Notes: generated by a model not told the origin, from the letters alone. Numbered from the stretch's first letter, positions 1 to 7,794 are shown. The stretch is 64,000 nucleotides of DNA from Pseudomonas sp. PA15(2017) (GCF_001945395.1 NZ_MSXV01000058.1:374317-438316); one strand, 5' to 3'. Made by a program: numbers and translations.

Positions 1-1
1 C

Positions 2-67
2 TTCGCCGCGCTGGCGGTCTATGCGGCCTATCAGGCCATGCTGTTGAGCGGATTTCTGAACGGCTGA
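2..67 (+). CDS. C-terminal end of an unidentified membrane protein (partial)
   Basis: An open frame enters from the left edge and ends at a TGA at 65-67. The 21 visible residues are hydrophobic (FAALAVYAAYQAMLLSG...), like the last transmembrane helix of an inner-membrane protein. Too little is present to name a family. The plus orientation makes it convergent with the M48 gene, and a stem-loop lies between them. Confidence 0.5.
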   Translation, partial: FAALAVYAAYQAMLLSGFLNG

Positions 68-80
68 TCGCTTGTGACAG

Positions 81-106
81 GGCCAACGCAGAGCACGGCG
101 TTGGCC
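81..106. terminator. Stem-loop between convergent genes
   Basis: Perfect 9-bp arms GGCCAACGC (81-89) and GCGTTGGCC (98-106) with an 8-nt loop, 14 nt after the stop of the partial gene. There is no clear T-run on either strand, so this is a 3' stabilising hairpin or weak terminator rather than a textbook one. Confidence 0.45.
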
Positions 107-175
107 TCGGGCAACGCGGCTGACCCGCTACCCAGCTGATGCACGCGCCCTGGCAGCAGGTCATCGCTCCCGTGA

Positions 176-994
176 TCAGCCTTTGCCGGCTTGCTGATAC
201 AGCGGCATGACCTTCGGAATGGCAGCCTGCAGGGAGGCGATGCGGCTCGACGAGGACGGGTGCGTGCTCATGAACTGTGGCGGCTCTCCTTCGCTGGCCT
301 TGGCCATTTTCTCCCACAGGCTGATCGCTGCGTTGGGGTTGTAGCCGGCACGGGCAGCGAGTTCGATGCCGATCAGGTCAGCTTCGTTTTCGTTGCTGCG
401 GCTGTTGGGCAGTGTCATGCCATAGTTCACCGCTGCATCGGCCAGCGCCATCTGGTCCGAACTCACACCCAGCAAGGCAGCAGCACCCTGCTTGGCCAGG
501 TTCACGCCGTAGGCCTTGGACATCGCCTCGCGGCCATGCTCACGCAGGGCGTGAGCGATCTCGTGGCCCATGACTGCGGCGATTTCATCGTCGGTAAGCT
601 CCAGCTTCTCGATGATGCCGGTGTAGAAGATGATCTTGCCGCCAGGGCCGCAGTTGGCATTCAGCTCGGGGCTCCTGATCAGGTTTACCTCCCACTGCCA
701 TTGAGCCGCATCCGGGCGAAACAGCGGAGCCTGCTTGATCAGGCGGTCGGCGACACGCTGCAGGCGCTTGGCCTCGGCGCTGTTCTTGTCCAGCGCGCCC
801 TGGTTCGAGGCTTCCTGCAGCGTCTTCTGATAAGACTGGGCGTACATCTGGTTGACCTCATCGGTCGACAATGCGCTGAACATGTATTGCTTGCGCTCGA
901 CGCCGACCGATCCACCACTGGTGGTGTTGACGGCTTGGCATCCTGCCAGCAGCAGAGCCGCAGTCAGCGTGGTAATGGACAACGACGGTTTCAT
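176..994 (-). CDS. M48 family metalloprotease, lipoprotein
   Basis: A 272-residue protein with a lipoprotein signal peptide (LLLAGC, lipid-attached Cys19), so probably membrane-anchored in the periplasm. The zinc motif HEIAH is at residues 144-148. A downstream NENEAD segment supplies the usual third Glu ligand, followed by the A-x-x-G-Y-N-P region typical of M48 (LoiP/YcaL/BepA-like) proteases. By family, a role in quality control of outer-membrane or periplasmic proteins is likely; the substrate is unknown. It appears to lack the C-terminal TPR domain of BepA. It is read alone on the minus strand. Confidence 0.88.
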   Translation of the reverse strand: MKPSLSITTLTAALLLAGCQAVNTTSGGSVGVERKQYMFSALSTDEVNQMYAQSYQKTLQEASNQGALDKNSAEAKRLQRVADRLIKQAPLFRPDAAQWQWEVNLIRSPELNANCGPGGKIIFYTGIIEKLELTDDEIAAVMGHEIAHALREHGREAMSKAYGVNLAKQGAAALLGVSSDQMALADAAVNYGMTLPNSRSNENEADLIGIELAARAGYNPNAAISLWEKMAKASEGEPPQFMSTHPSSSSRIASLQAAIPKVMPLYQQAGKG

Positions 995-1026
995 GCTGGA
1001 TCTCCCTGGTAACTGTGCAAGGTATG

Positions 1027-1056
1027 CTAGGGGCTGCCCCTATTTCAGCGCAAGCC
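1027..1056 (+). repeat. Degenerate copy of a CTAGGG-type intergenic element
   Basis: These 30 nt align without gaps at 23 of 30 positions with 41340-41369, beside the long hairpin downstream of tsf. Here the element also makes a short palindrome TAGGGGC-T-GCCCCTA (1028-1042). It sits between the SRAP stop and the M48 start. The copy number elsewhere is unknown. Confidence 0.4.
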
Positions 1057-1062
1057 AAAGCC

Positions 1063-1680
1063 TCAGGCAGGCGTCAGACACTCCGGCCCGTCGAGCGTCG
1101 GGTCATTGACCAGATTGCTCAATACTCGTTCGCGCAGCGCTGTCGGCTTGGCGACAAGCAGCGTCTGCAGCTCCTCGAGTGGTGTGTCGGCGGCCAGCCA
1201 GCGTTGCCGCTGCTCGGCATCGAGAATCAATGGGCGGCGTAGCGTCGCGGCTGCCTGGGTGATCATGGCGGTGCTCAGGTAAACATGGCCCTCTACCGGA
1301 TAGGCTTCCCAGACCGCAGCGAAGTACAGCAGCGAATCTTCGCCACTCACCCAGTACGGCCGTTTGCGCGCCGCGCCGCGCCACTCATAGAAGCCGTTGG
1401 CAGGAATGAGGCAACGGCGCAGGCGAAACGCGTCGCGAAACATCGGCTGTTCGGCGAGGGTTTCGGCGCGGGCGTGGGCCGGGGTTTTCGACAGATCCTT
1501 CAGCCAGGCGGGAGTCAGCCCCCAGCGCGCCCGCGTCAGCGGCGGCGGCTCATGCTCGCTGCGCAGCACGAGTACCTGGGAGCCAGGCGCCAGATTCCAG
1601 TGCGGCTGCTGGTCAGCAGGAAAACCTGGCTGCGCCGCGAAGGCAGGCGTCCAGCGAAACAGCGCAAAGCGTCCACTCAT
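1063..1680 (-). CDS. SRAP (YedK/HMCES-like) family protein lacking key active-site residues
   Basis: A 205-residue member of the SOS response-associated peptidase family, whose canonical members (E. coli YedK, human HMCES) crosslink to abasic sites in ssDNA through Cys2. Family landmarks are present: GRF at 3-5, ARAET at 70-74, NGFYEW at 95-100 and RRPLIL at 148-153. Compared from memory with YedK, Cys2 is Ser, Asn75 (of NARxET) is His69, His160 (of HDRRP) is Thr147, and only Glu105 is kept as Glu99. The start is fixed because MSGRF aligns with the family N-terminus MCGRF. It is probably a divergent paralogue unable to form the thiazolidine crosslink; ssDNA binding could remain. Family assignment is firm; loss of chemistry is inferred. 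Confidence 0.85.
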   Translation of the reverse strand: MSGRFALFRWTPAFAAQPGFPADQQPHWNLAPGSQVLVLRSEHEPPPLTRARWGLTPAWLKDLSKTPAHARAETLAEQPMFRDAFRLRRCLIPANGFYEWRGAARKRPYWVSGEDSLLYFAAVWEAYPVEGHVYLSTAMITQAAATLRRPLILDAEQRQRWLAADTPLEELQTLLVAKPTALRERVLSNLVNDPTLDGPECLTPA

Positions 1681-1716
1681 GAAAGACTCATCAGGATGGG
1701 TGGGCGCACCCGCTGC

Positions 1717-1977
1717 TCAACACAGCAGCACGCCCTGAGGGGGATCCGGCTCGTCACCGGGTAGCGGTTGCGCGCCATTGTACTCGGCGATCAACCAGCG
1801 GGCGCGCTCGGCGTCGCCGTCTTCCACCAGCATGCCGAGCAGCCCGCACGCCGGCAGCTCGCCCACCGCGCCGGCCAGATGGGCGCCGACCAGATGCGCC
1901 TGGATGCCCTCGCTGGCGAGCATGGCCTTCAGCAACTCGCCTTCCATCAGGTTCTGGGGCTCGTAGACTCGTTTCAT
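1717..1977 (-). CDS. DUF2007-type small protein
   Basis: An 86-residue protein starting MKRVYEPQNLMEGELLKAML. It has the N-terminal pattern of DUF2007 (putative signal-transducing) proteins: an early Tyr, an E-x-x-L-L-K helix, then an ILVEDGDAERAR-like strand-helix. Its ATG shares one base with the TGA of the upstream CPXCG gene (TGATG), so the two are probably translationally coupled. No enzymatic motif is visible. The open frame extends further upstream, but that part is a shadow of the CPXCG gene. Confidence 0.75.
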   Translation of the reverse strand: MKRVYEPQNLMEGELLKAMLASEGIQAHLVGAHLAGAVGELPACGLLGMLVEDGDAERARWLIAEYNGAQPLPGDEPDPPQGVLLC

Positions 1978-2159
1978 CAATCGTTCTCCCCGCGCACGTC
2001 CAGATGCCAGCTCTGCCCGTCGGTTTCTAGCAGAAAGACGATGGGCCTGCAGCATACCGGGCAGTCCTCGATGTAGTGCTGATCGCCGGCCGACAAGTCC
2101 AGTACCGCCTCGACGGGCTCGCCGCAATAGGGGCACTGATAATCCTGGGTTTCCAACAT
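1977..2159 (-). CDS. CPXCG-motif cysteine-rich small protein
   Basis: A 60-residue protein with two zinc-ribbon-like knuckles: CPYCG (9-13) and CPVCC (33-37), separated by an acidic stretch. It matches the CPXCG-motif-containing cysteine-rich family found next to DUF2007 genes in pseudomonads. Probable zinc or metal binding; function unknown. First gene of a two-gene minus-strand unit divergent from the acyltransferase. Confidence 0.8.
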   Translation of the reverse strand: MLETQDYQCPYCGEPVEAVLDLSAGDQHYIEDCPVCCRPIVFLLETDGQSWHLDVRGEND

Positions 2160-2301
2160 GGGGCGCCTCCGTGTGACTTGCAGGGTATAATGGGTGGTCT
2201 ATCACTGCTCCCAAAGTTGCTTCACGCTGTATCGGCGCGTAATCACGGCACGGGGCGCAGCGCATTCCACCTTTCAATCGCAGCGATAATCACAAGAGAT
2301 C

Positions 2302-3468
2302 ATGATGGGCGAATTCGACAGCATCCGACCCTACGCCGACGCGGAAATTCCAGCGGTTCTGGCGCGCCTGTTGGCCGACGATGCGTTTCTCGACATCCTT
2401 ACCCAATTTCGCTTTCCGCGCATGGCTGGCCCGTTTGGCTGGTTGCTCAAACCTCTTATAGCCCATCGACTGCGGTCACAGTTCCGCCACATCGATTCGG
2501 TTCGCGCATTGCAGGAATCCATCGAGCCGTACATCGACCGCACCGTCGAGCATGCCACCGATGGCGTGACCTATTCGGGCGTGGAAACATTGAAGGCTGG
2601 CAGCCCGTACCTGTTCCTGGCCAACCACCGCGACATCGTCATGGACCCGGCATTCGTCAATTACGCCGTTTACCATGCCGGCCTGCAGACGCCGCGCATC
2701 GCCATTGGCGACAACCTGCTGCAGAAGCCCTTCGTCAGCGACCTGATGCGCCTGAACAAGAGTTTCATCGTGCATCGCTCGATCACCGGCCGCCGCGAAA
2801 AGCTCGCGGCTTACCAGCTGCTTTCGGCTTACATCAGCCATTCGATCCGCCAGGATGGCGAGTCGATCTGGATCGCCCAGGCCGAAGGCCGCGCCAAGGA
2901 CGGTGATGACCGCACCGATTCGGCAATCCTCAAGATGTTTCATATGAGCCGCAAGGACGAGCCGTTCGCCGACGTCATCGCCAGCCTCAAGCTGACTCCG
3001 GTGTCGATCAGCTACGAGTACGATCCCTGCGACCAGGCCAAGGCCCGCGAGCTGTTCACGCGCGCAACCACAGGCAGCTACACCAAGCAACCGGGCGAGG
3101 ATGACAAGAGCATTGGCCTGGGCATCACCGGTTACAAGGGCCGTGTCCACGTGCACTTCGGCGACCCGATCACCAGCGGTTTCGAGGACGCCAAACAACT
3201 GGCCGCCCTGACCGATGCGCAGATCCTTACCGGCTACCGCCTGTTCCCCGTGCACTACCTGGCGTACGCCATGTGGAGCGAGCGCGATCCGCAACTGCAA
3301 GTACCAACGGCCGACACGCTGTTCGACGCCGCCGAGCTGGCTGCTGCGCGAGAGCAATGGCAGCAGCGCCTGGCCCGTTGCCCAAGCGAGCAGCAACCCT
3401 ACCTGATACTTCAGTACGCGACGCCGGTGCGCAACCAATACCGCGTCAAGGCCGGGCTGCCACTCTGA
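2302..3468 (+). CDS. 1-acyl-sn-glycerol-3-phosphate acyltransferase-like protein
   Basis: A 388-residue PlsC-superfamily acyltransferase. The catalytic box reads NHRDIVMDPAF (108-118), a variant of the usual NHx(S)xxD motif in which Asp is one place further on; I recall this HRDI-x-[LM]D form in a subfamily of long acyltransferases. An EGRAKDG motif (about 195-201) corresponds to the acyl-acceptor-binding EGTR motif. There is no transmembrane segment, so it is probably peripheral on the inner membrane and acts on glycerophospholipid precursors. ATG at 2302 or 2305 is possible; GAGA lies just upstream. A strong terminator follows. Confidence 0.75.
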   Translation: MMGEFDSIRPYADAEIPAVLARLLADDAFLDILTQFRFPRMAGPFGWLLKPLIAHRLRSQFRHIDSVRALQESIEPYIDRTVEHATDGVTYSGVETLKAGSPYLFLANHRDIVMDPAFVNYAVYHAGLQTPRIAIGDNLLQKPFVSDLMRLNKSFIVHRSITGRREKLAAYQLLSAYISHSIRQDGESIWIAQAEGRAKDGDDRTDSAILKMFHMSRKDEPFADVIASLKLTPVSISYEYDPCDQAKARELFTRATTGSYTKQPGEDDKSIGLGITGYKGRVHVHFGDPITSGFEDAKQLAALTDAQILTGYRLFPVHYLAYAMWSERDPQLQVPTADTLFDAAELAAAREQWQQRLARCPSEQQPYLILQYATPVRNQYRVKAGLPL

Positions 3469-3481
3469 TCAACAGCCGATG

Positions 3482-3509
3482 AAAAAGCCCCGACATGTCG
3501 GGGCTTTTT
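3482..3509. terminator. Bidirectional rho-independent terminator
   Basis: A 28-nt perfect palindrome: five A, stem GCCCCGACA/TGTCGGGGC, five T. It lies between the convergent acyltransferase (stop 3468) and yajG-like (stop 3526) genes and can terminate both. Confidence 0.9.
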
Positions 3510-3525
3510 CTTGTCTACCGTCAGC

Positions 3526-4110
3526 TCACTGACCGCTGAGAATCTGCCCCAGAGTCGGGTCCTTGAAGGTGCGGGTCAGGGCATCGCTGAGCACGTCGCT
3601 GACCAGCTTGGTGTTGGTTTCCTGGTTCGGCGCCATGCCGAAACGCTGGTTCAGCGAAGCGCCATAACGGCCACTGTAACGACGGTTGCTGTTCTGCACA
3701 TCGGCACGGAAGCTGGCGGTCATGTCGGCCTCGGTCACGTACATGCCTTCCTTGGGCGACTGGTACTTCAGCTCGGCCAGGGTCAGGGTCAGTTGCGGGG
3801 CGTTGTAGGCATTGGCCGACGGAGTGAAACCCAGCAGGCGAACGGCGGCCTCGGCCTGAGCCTGCAGCTTGGGCAGCACGTCCTGGCCCGATACGCTGAT
3901 GGCACTGGTCTCCGGGTACAGGCCGCCGCGGGTGCCCAGTACCGGAGAAGGACGCCCATCCACCACGCGCACCACCACTGGCTGGCCTTGGCCTACGGGA
4001 GTCAATGACCCAATCAGCCTGGGCTGTGGGCTAAGCTGTTGCGGGCTGTGGGCACAACCGACAAGAGCCAGACTGATAACGGCAACCAGACCAAACAACA
4101 GGCGATTCAT
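3526..4110 (-). CDS. yajG: YajG family lipoprotein
   Basis: 194 residues from the ATG at 4110, which gives a proper lipoprotein signal (MNRLLFGLVAVISLALVGC, lipidated Cys19). The Asp-rich VVRVVDGRPSPVLGTRGG-like segment after the signal is typical of YajG (DUF4410-like) outer-membrane lipoproteins. Function is unknown in the family. A longer upstream frame exists but would bury the signal peptide, so the internal ATG is preferred. It shares the terminator at 3482-3509 with the gene facing it. Confidence 0.82.
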   Translation of the reverse strand: MNRLLFGLVAVISLALVGCAHSPQQLSPQPRLIGSLTPVGQGQPVVVRVVDGRPSPVLGTRGGLYPETSAISVSGQDVLPKLQAQAEAAVRLLGFTPSANAYNAPQLTLTLAELKYQSPKEGMYVTEADMTASFRADVQNSNRRYSGRYGASLNQRFGMAPNQETNTKLVSDVLSDALTRTFKDPTLGQILSGQ

Positions 4111-4253
4111 ACTCGGTTCTCCATGAGAGGCACTTAAGGCTCGCGAAGTATAACGAATCGACCTGTAAACGGTGAGCACGGTTCCACGTCACATTCTTGT
4201 TACATGCTGGCGGTATAAGACTTTGGTCGCTTTGCATGAACGGAGCTTGTTTG

Positions 4254-4448
4254 ATGCGCGCACTTCTGCAGAAATTTGCCGCCACCCCGAATCCGAGAAT
4301 TTACGCCTGCCTGGATGAGCACGGCATCTGCCGTGCATTTCGTCGAAGTGCCCAGCCACCGGGCCCCGCAGGCTGGCACGAGGTCAAGGAGCAGCGTCTG
4401 GCATGGCTCGGCGCGCCGTTGCCGAAAAGCGCATTTACCCGCCATTGA
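4254..4448 (+). CDS. Small conserved-looking hypothetical protein
   Basis: 64 residues from ATG 4254 (MRALLQKFAATPNPRIYACL), with GGAG about 9 nt upstream. The composition is protein-like (ACLDEHGICRAF, GWHEVKEQRLAWL, two Cys, conserved-looking Trp) and it ends cleanly at 4448. There is no signal peptide or TM segment. I do not recognise a named family; the style resembles short Pseudomonas-only hypotheticals. An in-frame ATG at 4236 could add six residues. Confidence 0.6.
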   Translation: MRALLQKFAATPNPRIYACLDEHGICRAFRRSAQPPGPAGWHEVKEQRLAWLGAPLPKSAFTRH

Positions 4449-4475
4449 GCGTCAGCGCCGGCATCTGCCCACCTC

Positions 4476-4489
4476 ATTGCATGTGCAAT
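4476..4489. promoter_or_regulatory. Operator-like inverted repeat ATTGCA-N2-TGCAAT
   Basis: Perfect 6-bp arms with a 2-nt centre, followed by AT-rich sequence, 28 nt after the small ORF and 41 nt before a TATAAT box. The geometry fits a dimeric transcription-factor site; no known regulator is assigned. Confidence 0.35.
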
Positions 4490-4526
4490 AAAAGTCACAC
4501 GCACCTGATCACTTCCCTCGCTTTCG

Positions 4527-4553
4527 CCTTATAATCGCGCCCCGATTATAAGG
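4527..4553 (+). promoter_or_regulatory. Palindrome embedding a TATAAT box
   Basis: Perfect 11-bp arms CCTTATAATCG (4527-4537) and CGATTATAAGG (4543-4553) around CGCCC. Each arm contains TATAAT, so it could serve as a -10 on both strands or fold as a stem-loop. No T-run follows, so a terminator is unlikely. No good -35 was found at 16-18 nt. It is in the 480-nt gap before mqo. Confidence 0.45.
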
Positions 4554-4592
4554 ACGCCTCCTGATCGGCATCGCCGTACCGCTGATGCAGTC

Positions 4593-4766
4593 ATGCCATC
4601 GGCAACGCCACAGAGAGTCGCCCACTTCGTGCTGCTCGATATCGAAGGCTTTCCTCCATGCGATGGCCGCGTTTTCGCGGAACATCTGCCGGCTGGAACG
4701 GCCCAACAGGCACATGAACTTTTGAGGTTCGCGTTCCAAAAGAACGTGAAAAGACGGTTTCAATAA
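4593..4766 (+). CDS. Possible 57-residue small ORF upstream of mqo
   Basis: ATG 4593 to TAA 4766 encodes a soluble, protein-like sequence (start MPSATPQRVAHFVLLDIEGF, then PPCDGRVFAEHLPAG, ending NVKRRFQ). Codon third positions are less GC-biased than in neighbouring core genes. There is no strong Shine-Dalgarno before this ATG and the frame is open further upstream, so the start is uncertain. It competes with a less convincing 111-codon frame on the opposite strand (4509-4844). I recognise no family. From 4767 to 4928 I see only the likely mqo promoter and leader. Confidence 0.4.
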   Translation: MPSATPQRVAHFVLLDIEGFPPCDGRVFAEHLPAGTAQQAHELLRFAFQKNVKRRFQ

Positions 4767-4928
4767 CTTCACAAGAGTGTGGCGAACATATGAATCATCT
4801 TGCGGCAGGACACGGCGACCTCCTCCCGTTATCCCAATCCTCAATACAGCTCGGCAACCGCTGACAGGCGCCTTTGACGCCCAGGCCGACGGCCTATGAC
4901 TGGACGCTGATTATTTGGAGATGTGGTG

Positions 4929-6431
4929 ATGGCGCAGAACGATTACGAAGCTGTAGATGTGGTGCTGGTCGGTGCCGGCATCATGAGCGCAACGCTGGCG
5001 GTGCTGCTCAAGGAGCTCGACCCCGGCATCAAGCTGGAGGTCGTCGAGGCGATGGACTTCGGTGCGGCGGAGAGTTCCAACCCGTGGAACAACGCGGGTA
5101 CTGGTCACGCCGGCCTGTGCGAACTCAACTACACCCCCGAGTCTGCCGACGGTTCCATCGATATCAAGAAGGCGGTGAGCATCAACGCCCAGTTCGAGGA
5201 ATCCAAGCAATTCTGGGCCTACCTGGTCAGGAAAGGCACCTTCGGCTCGCCCAAGTCCTTTATCAATCCCGTTCCGCACTTGAGCTACGTCCGTGGCCAA
5301 AAAGGCATCGACTACCTCAAGAAGCGCTTCGAGGCGCTGCATGTGCACCACGCTTTCGAAGACATGGTGTACAGCGAAGATCGCGCCACCATGAGCGAAT
5401 GGATGCCGCTGATGATGCCTGGCCGTGACCCGAACGAGCCCATTGCAGCAACCCGTGTAGCCAACGGTACCGACGTCAATTTCGGCGCACTCACCAAGAG
5501 CCTGCTCGACCATCTGGTTCAGCAGAACGAGGCTCGGGTAACTTTCAACCAGCGCGTTACCGACCTCACTCGCAACGAGCACGGCTGGCGCGTGAGCACC
5601 AAGGATCAGAAGAGCGGCAATCACCGCCAGATCCAGGCGCGCTTCGTGTTCCTCGGCGCTGGTGGCGGCGCCCTGCCCCTGCTGCAGATGTCCGGCATCG
5701 CCGAAGGCAAGGGCTTTGGTGGCTTCCCGGTCAGCGGCCAGTGGCTGCGCTGCGACAACCCGGAAGTGGTGAACCAGCATCAGGCCAAGGTGTACAGCCA
5801 GGCTGAAGTTGGCTCGCCACCCATGTCGGTGCCGCACTTGGACACGCGCGTGGTCGACGGCAAGAAATCACTGCTGTTCGGGCCTTATGCCGGTTTCACT
5901 ACCAAATTTCTGAAGAAGGGCTCGTTCCTCGACCTGCCAATGTCGGTGCGCCTGAACAACATCGGCCCGATGCTGGCGGTGGCCCGCGACAACTTCGACC
6001 TGACGCGTTACCTGGTCAAGGAAGTCATGCAGTCCCAGGAGCAGCGCCTGGATACCCTGCGCGGCTTCTACCCGCAGGCCAAGGCCAGTGACTGGCGCCT
6101 GGAGATTGCCGGCCAGCGCGTGCAGATCATCAAGAAGGACGCCAAGAAAGGCGGCATCCTGCAATTCGGCACCGAGCTGGTGGCTGCTCAGGATGGCTCC
6201 ATTGCCGCCCTGCTTGGCGCTTCCCCGGGCGCCTCGGTGACCGTTTCGATCATGCTCGACCTGATCCGCCGCTGCTTCCCTGAGCAATCGGCGTCGGTCG
6301 AATGGAGTAGCAAGCTGAACGAGATGTTCCCGGTACCCGCGGCGACGCTGGTCAGTGACGCCGAACAATACCGCGCCGTTCAGGCTCAGTCGGATAAGCT
6401 GCTGCAGCTGCGAGATGCCCTGCCGGCCTGA
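4929..6431 (+). CDS. mqo: Malate:quinone oxidoreductase
   Basis: A 500-residue FAD-dependent, membrane-associated dehydrogenase that oxidises malate to oxaloacetate and reduces quinone (TCA cycle/respiration). The N-terminal dinucleotide motif [16 protein letters not shown] is followed by [20 protein letters not shown], characteristic of Mqo. Near the C-terminus [18 protein letters not shown] is also diagnostic. ATG 4929 is chosen because GGAG sits 8 nt upstream; the two preceding GTG codons have no such spacing. It has a long non-coding leader and is transcribed alone, convergent with rpoS. Confidence 0.95.
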   Translation: MAQNDYEAVDVVLVGAGIMSATLAVLLKELDPGIKLEVVEAMDFGAAESSNPWNNAGTGHAGLCELNYTPESADGSIDIKKAVSINAQFEESKQFWAYLVRKGTFGSPKSFINPVPHLSYVRGQKGIDYLKKRFEALHVHHAFEDMVYSEDRATMSEWMPLMMPGRDPNEPIAATRVANGTDVNFGALTKSLLDHLVQQNEARVTFNQRVTDLTRNEHGWRVSTKDQKSGNHRQIQARFVFLGAGGGALPLLQMSGIAEGKGFGGFPVSGQWLRCDNPEVVNQHQAKVYSQAEVGSPPMSVPHLDTRVVDGKKSLLFGPYAGFTTKFLKKGSFLDLPMSVRLNNIGPMLAVARDNFDLTRYLVKEVMQSQEQRLDTLRGFYPQAKASDWRLEIAGQRVQIIKKDAKKGGILQFGTELVAAQDGSIAALLGASPGASVTVSIMLDLIRRCFPEQSASVEWSSKLNEMFPVPAATLVSDAEQYRAVQAQSDKLLQLRDALPA

Positions 6432-6450
6432 TCAAGGCCTGTCGAAGACG

Positions 6451-6471
6451 GCGCCCGCGTGGCGCTGTTTT
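6451..6471 (+). terminator. Probable mqo terminator
   Basis: Short stem GCGCC/GGCGC (loop CGCGT) followed by TGTTTT, 20 nt after the mqo stop. The stem is short, so moderate confidence. Confidence 0.5.
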
Positions 6472-6546
6472 CATTTCTCCGTCCAAGAACCTGTTCACGA
6501 TCTTCATGCGCCTGAAGCGGCAACTACAAGGCAGCTCGCCGAGCTA

Positions 6547-6603
6547 CTGTGGGAGCGCACCATGCGCGCAAAAAATCGCGAGCGTCCTCACCCGCTCCCA
6601 CAG
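6547..6603. repeat. REP-like inverted pair
   Basis: CTGTGGGAGCG (6547-6557) and CGCTCCCACAG (6593-6603) are perfect 11-bp arms, the GTGGGAGC signature of Pseudomonas REP elements. The 22 nt at 6548-6569 match 13545-13566 in inverse orientation with one mismatch. The rest of the 316-nt mqo-rpoS gap holds only the two terminators; no small RNA with repeated GGA loops (RsmZ-like) was seen. Confidence 0.75.
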
Positions 6604-6697
6604 GCGCTGCACCGATGTACGCCCGCGCCACCTGGCGGCCAAAATTGGTGAACCTGGGCCGAAAGATCATGAGCAGGCGCTAGAGGCCCGAGACGAT

Positions 6698-6725
6698 AAA
6701 AAAGCCAGTCAGCAAGCTGACTGGC
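6698..6725 (-). terminator. rpoS rho-independent terminator
   Basis: Arms GCCAGTCAG (6704-6712) and CTGACTGGC (6717-6725) with a 4-nt loop. A run of A on the plus strand at 6698-6703 gives a U-tract on the minus-strand transcript. It lies 22 nt beyond the rpoS stop. Confidence 0.9.
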
Positions 6726-6747
6726 CGAGGGCCTGGCAGGCCGGGTG

Positions 6748-7758
6748 TTACTGGAACAGCGAGTCGGCGGAAAGGCCGTTCTTCTCGAGTATCTCGCGCA
6801 ACCGCTTGAGTGCTTCGACCTGAATCTGCCGCACGCGCTCACGTGTCAGGCCGATTTCCTGGCCAACCTCCTCGAGCGTGCAGCTTTCGTGGCCACGCAG
6901 GCCGAAGCGTCGCACGACCACCTCGCGTTGCTTCTCGGTCAGCTCCGACAGCCATTGGTCGATGCTCTGGGACAGATCGTCGTCCTGCAGCAACTCGCAA
7001 GGATCCGTCGGGCGATCATCGGTAAGGGTGTCGAGCAGCGTCTTATCGGAGTCTGGCCCCAGGGACACATCCACCGAAGACACGCGCTCGTTGAGGCCGA
7101 GCATGCGCTTGACCTCGCCAACCGGTTTTTCCAGGAGGTTGGCGATTTCCTCCGGGGAGGGTTCGTGATCGAGCTTCTGGGTCAGCTCCCGCGCAGCGCG
7201 CAGGTAGACGTTGAGTTCTTTGACGACGTGAATGGGCAAACGAATGGTGCGGGTCTGATTCATGATCGCCCGTTCGATGGTCTGCCGGATCCACCAGGTG
7301 GCATAGGTGGAGAAGCGGAAGCCGCGCTCCGGGTCGAATTTCTCGACGGCACGAATCAGGCCGAGATTGCCCTCTTCGATCAGGTCCAGCAGTGACAACC
7401 CGCGGTTCACGTAGCGACGGGCAATCTTTACCACCAGCCGCAGGTTGCTTTCGATCATGCGCTTGCGCCCGGCGGGATCGCCCTTCTGCGCCAGACGCGC
7501 GAAGAACACCTCTTCTTCCGGGCTGAGAAGTGGCGAGAAGCCGATTTCGTTGAGGTACAGCTGCGTGGCGTCGAGCGCCCGGGTGTAGTCGATGTACTTG
7601 TGCTGCTTGCTGCCGCTAGGCTGTTTGGCCTTGCTCCGCGTGGCGACCTTGGCAGTGGCCGCCTTGTCGTCAGCCTCGTCAAGATCGATGTCCGGCTCCA
7701 TCAGGAGCACTTCGTCATCGATGTCAAACTCCGGCGCTGCCTTGGTATTGAGTGCCAT
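6748..7758 (-). CDS. rpoS: RNA polymerase sigma factor RpoS (sigma-38)
   Basis: 336 residues from ATG 7758, close to the usual length of about 334. Acidic N-terminus, then region 1.2 ([16 protein letters not shown], about 68-83), region 2 with [27 protein letters not shown]-type core binding and -10 recognition (105-165), region 3, and region 4 helix-turn-helix ([19 protein letters not shown]). It is the master regulator of stationary-phase and stress genes. It lies directly downstream of nlpD, inside which the main rpoS promoter lies in E. coli and Pseudomonas. The 5' leader holds a notable inverted repeat at 7795-7830. Confidence 0.97.
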   Translation of the reverse strand: MALNTKAAPEFDIDDEVLLMEPDIDLDEADDKAATAKVATRSKAKQPSGSKQHKYIDYTRALDATQLYLNEIGFSPLLSPEEEVFFARLAQKGDPAGRKRMIESNLRLVVKIARRYVNRGLSLLDLIEEGNLGLIRAVEKFDPERGFRFSTYATWWIRQTIERAIMNQTRTIRLPIHVVKELNVYLRAARELTQKLDHEPSPEEIANLLEKPVGEVKRMLGLNERVSSVDVSLGPDSDKTLLDTLTDDRPTDPCELLQDDDLSQSIDQWLSELTEKQREVVVRRFGLRGHESCTLEEVGQEIGLTRERVRQIQVEALKRLREILEKNGLSADSLFQ

Positions 7759-7794
7759 TTTATTGTTCCGTCCCTTGCTGAGTTCGACCAGCAA

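Noticed and set aside
4509-4844. 111-codon minus-strand frame upstream of mqo
   Set aside because: Arg-rich, no ribosome-binding site or family features; it overlaps the more protein-like 57-residue plus-strand frame.
6432-6747. Possible RsmZ-type small RNA downstream of rpoS
   Set aside because: No series of GGA-containing hairpin loops; the structure present is a REP-like inverted pair and two terminators.
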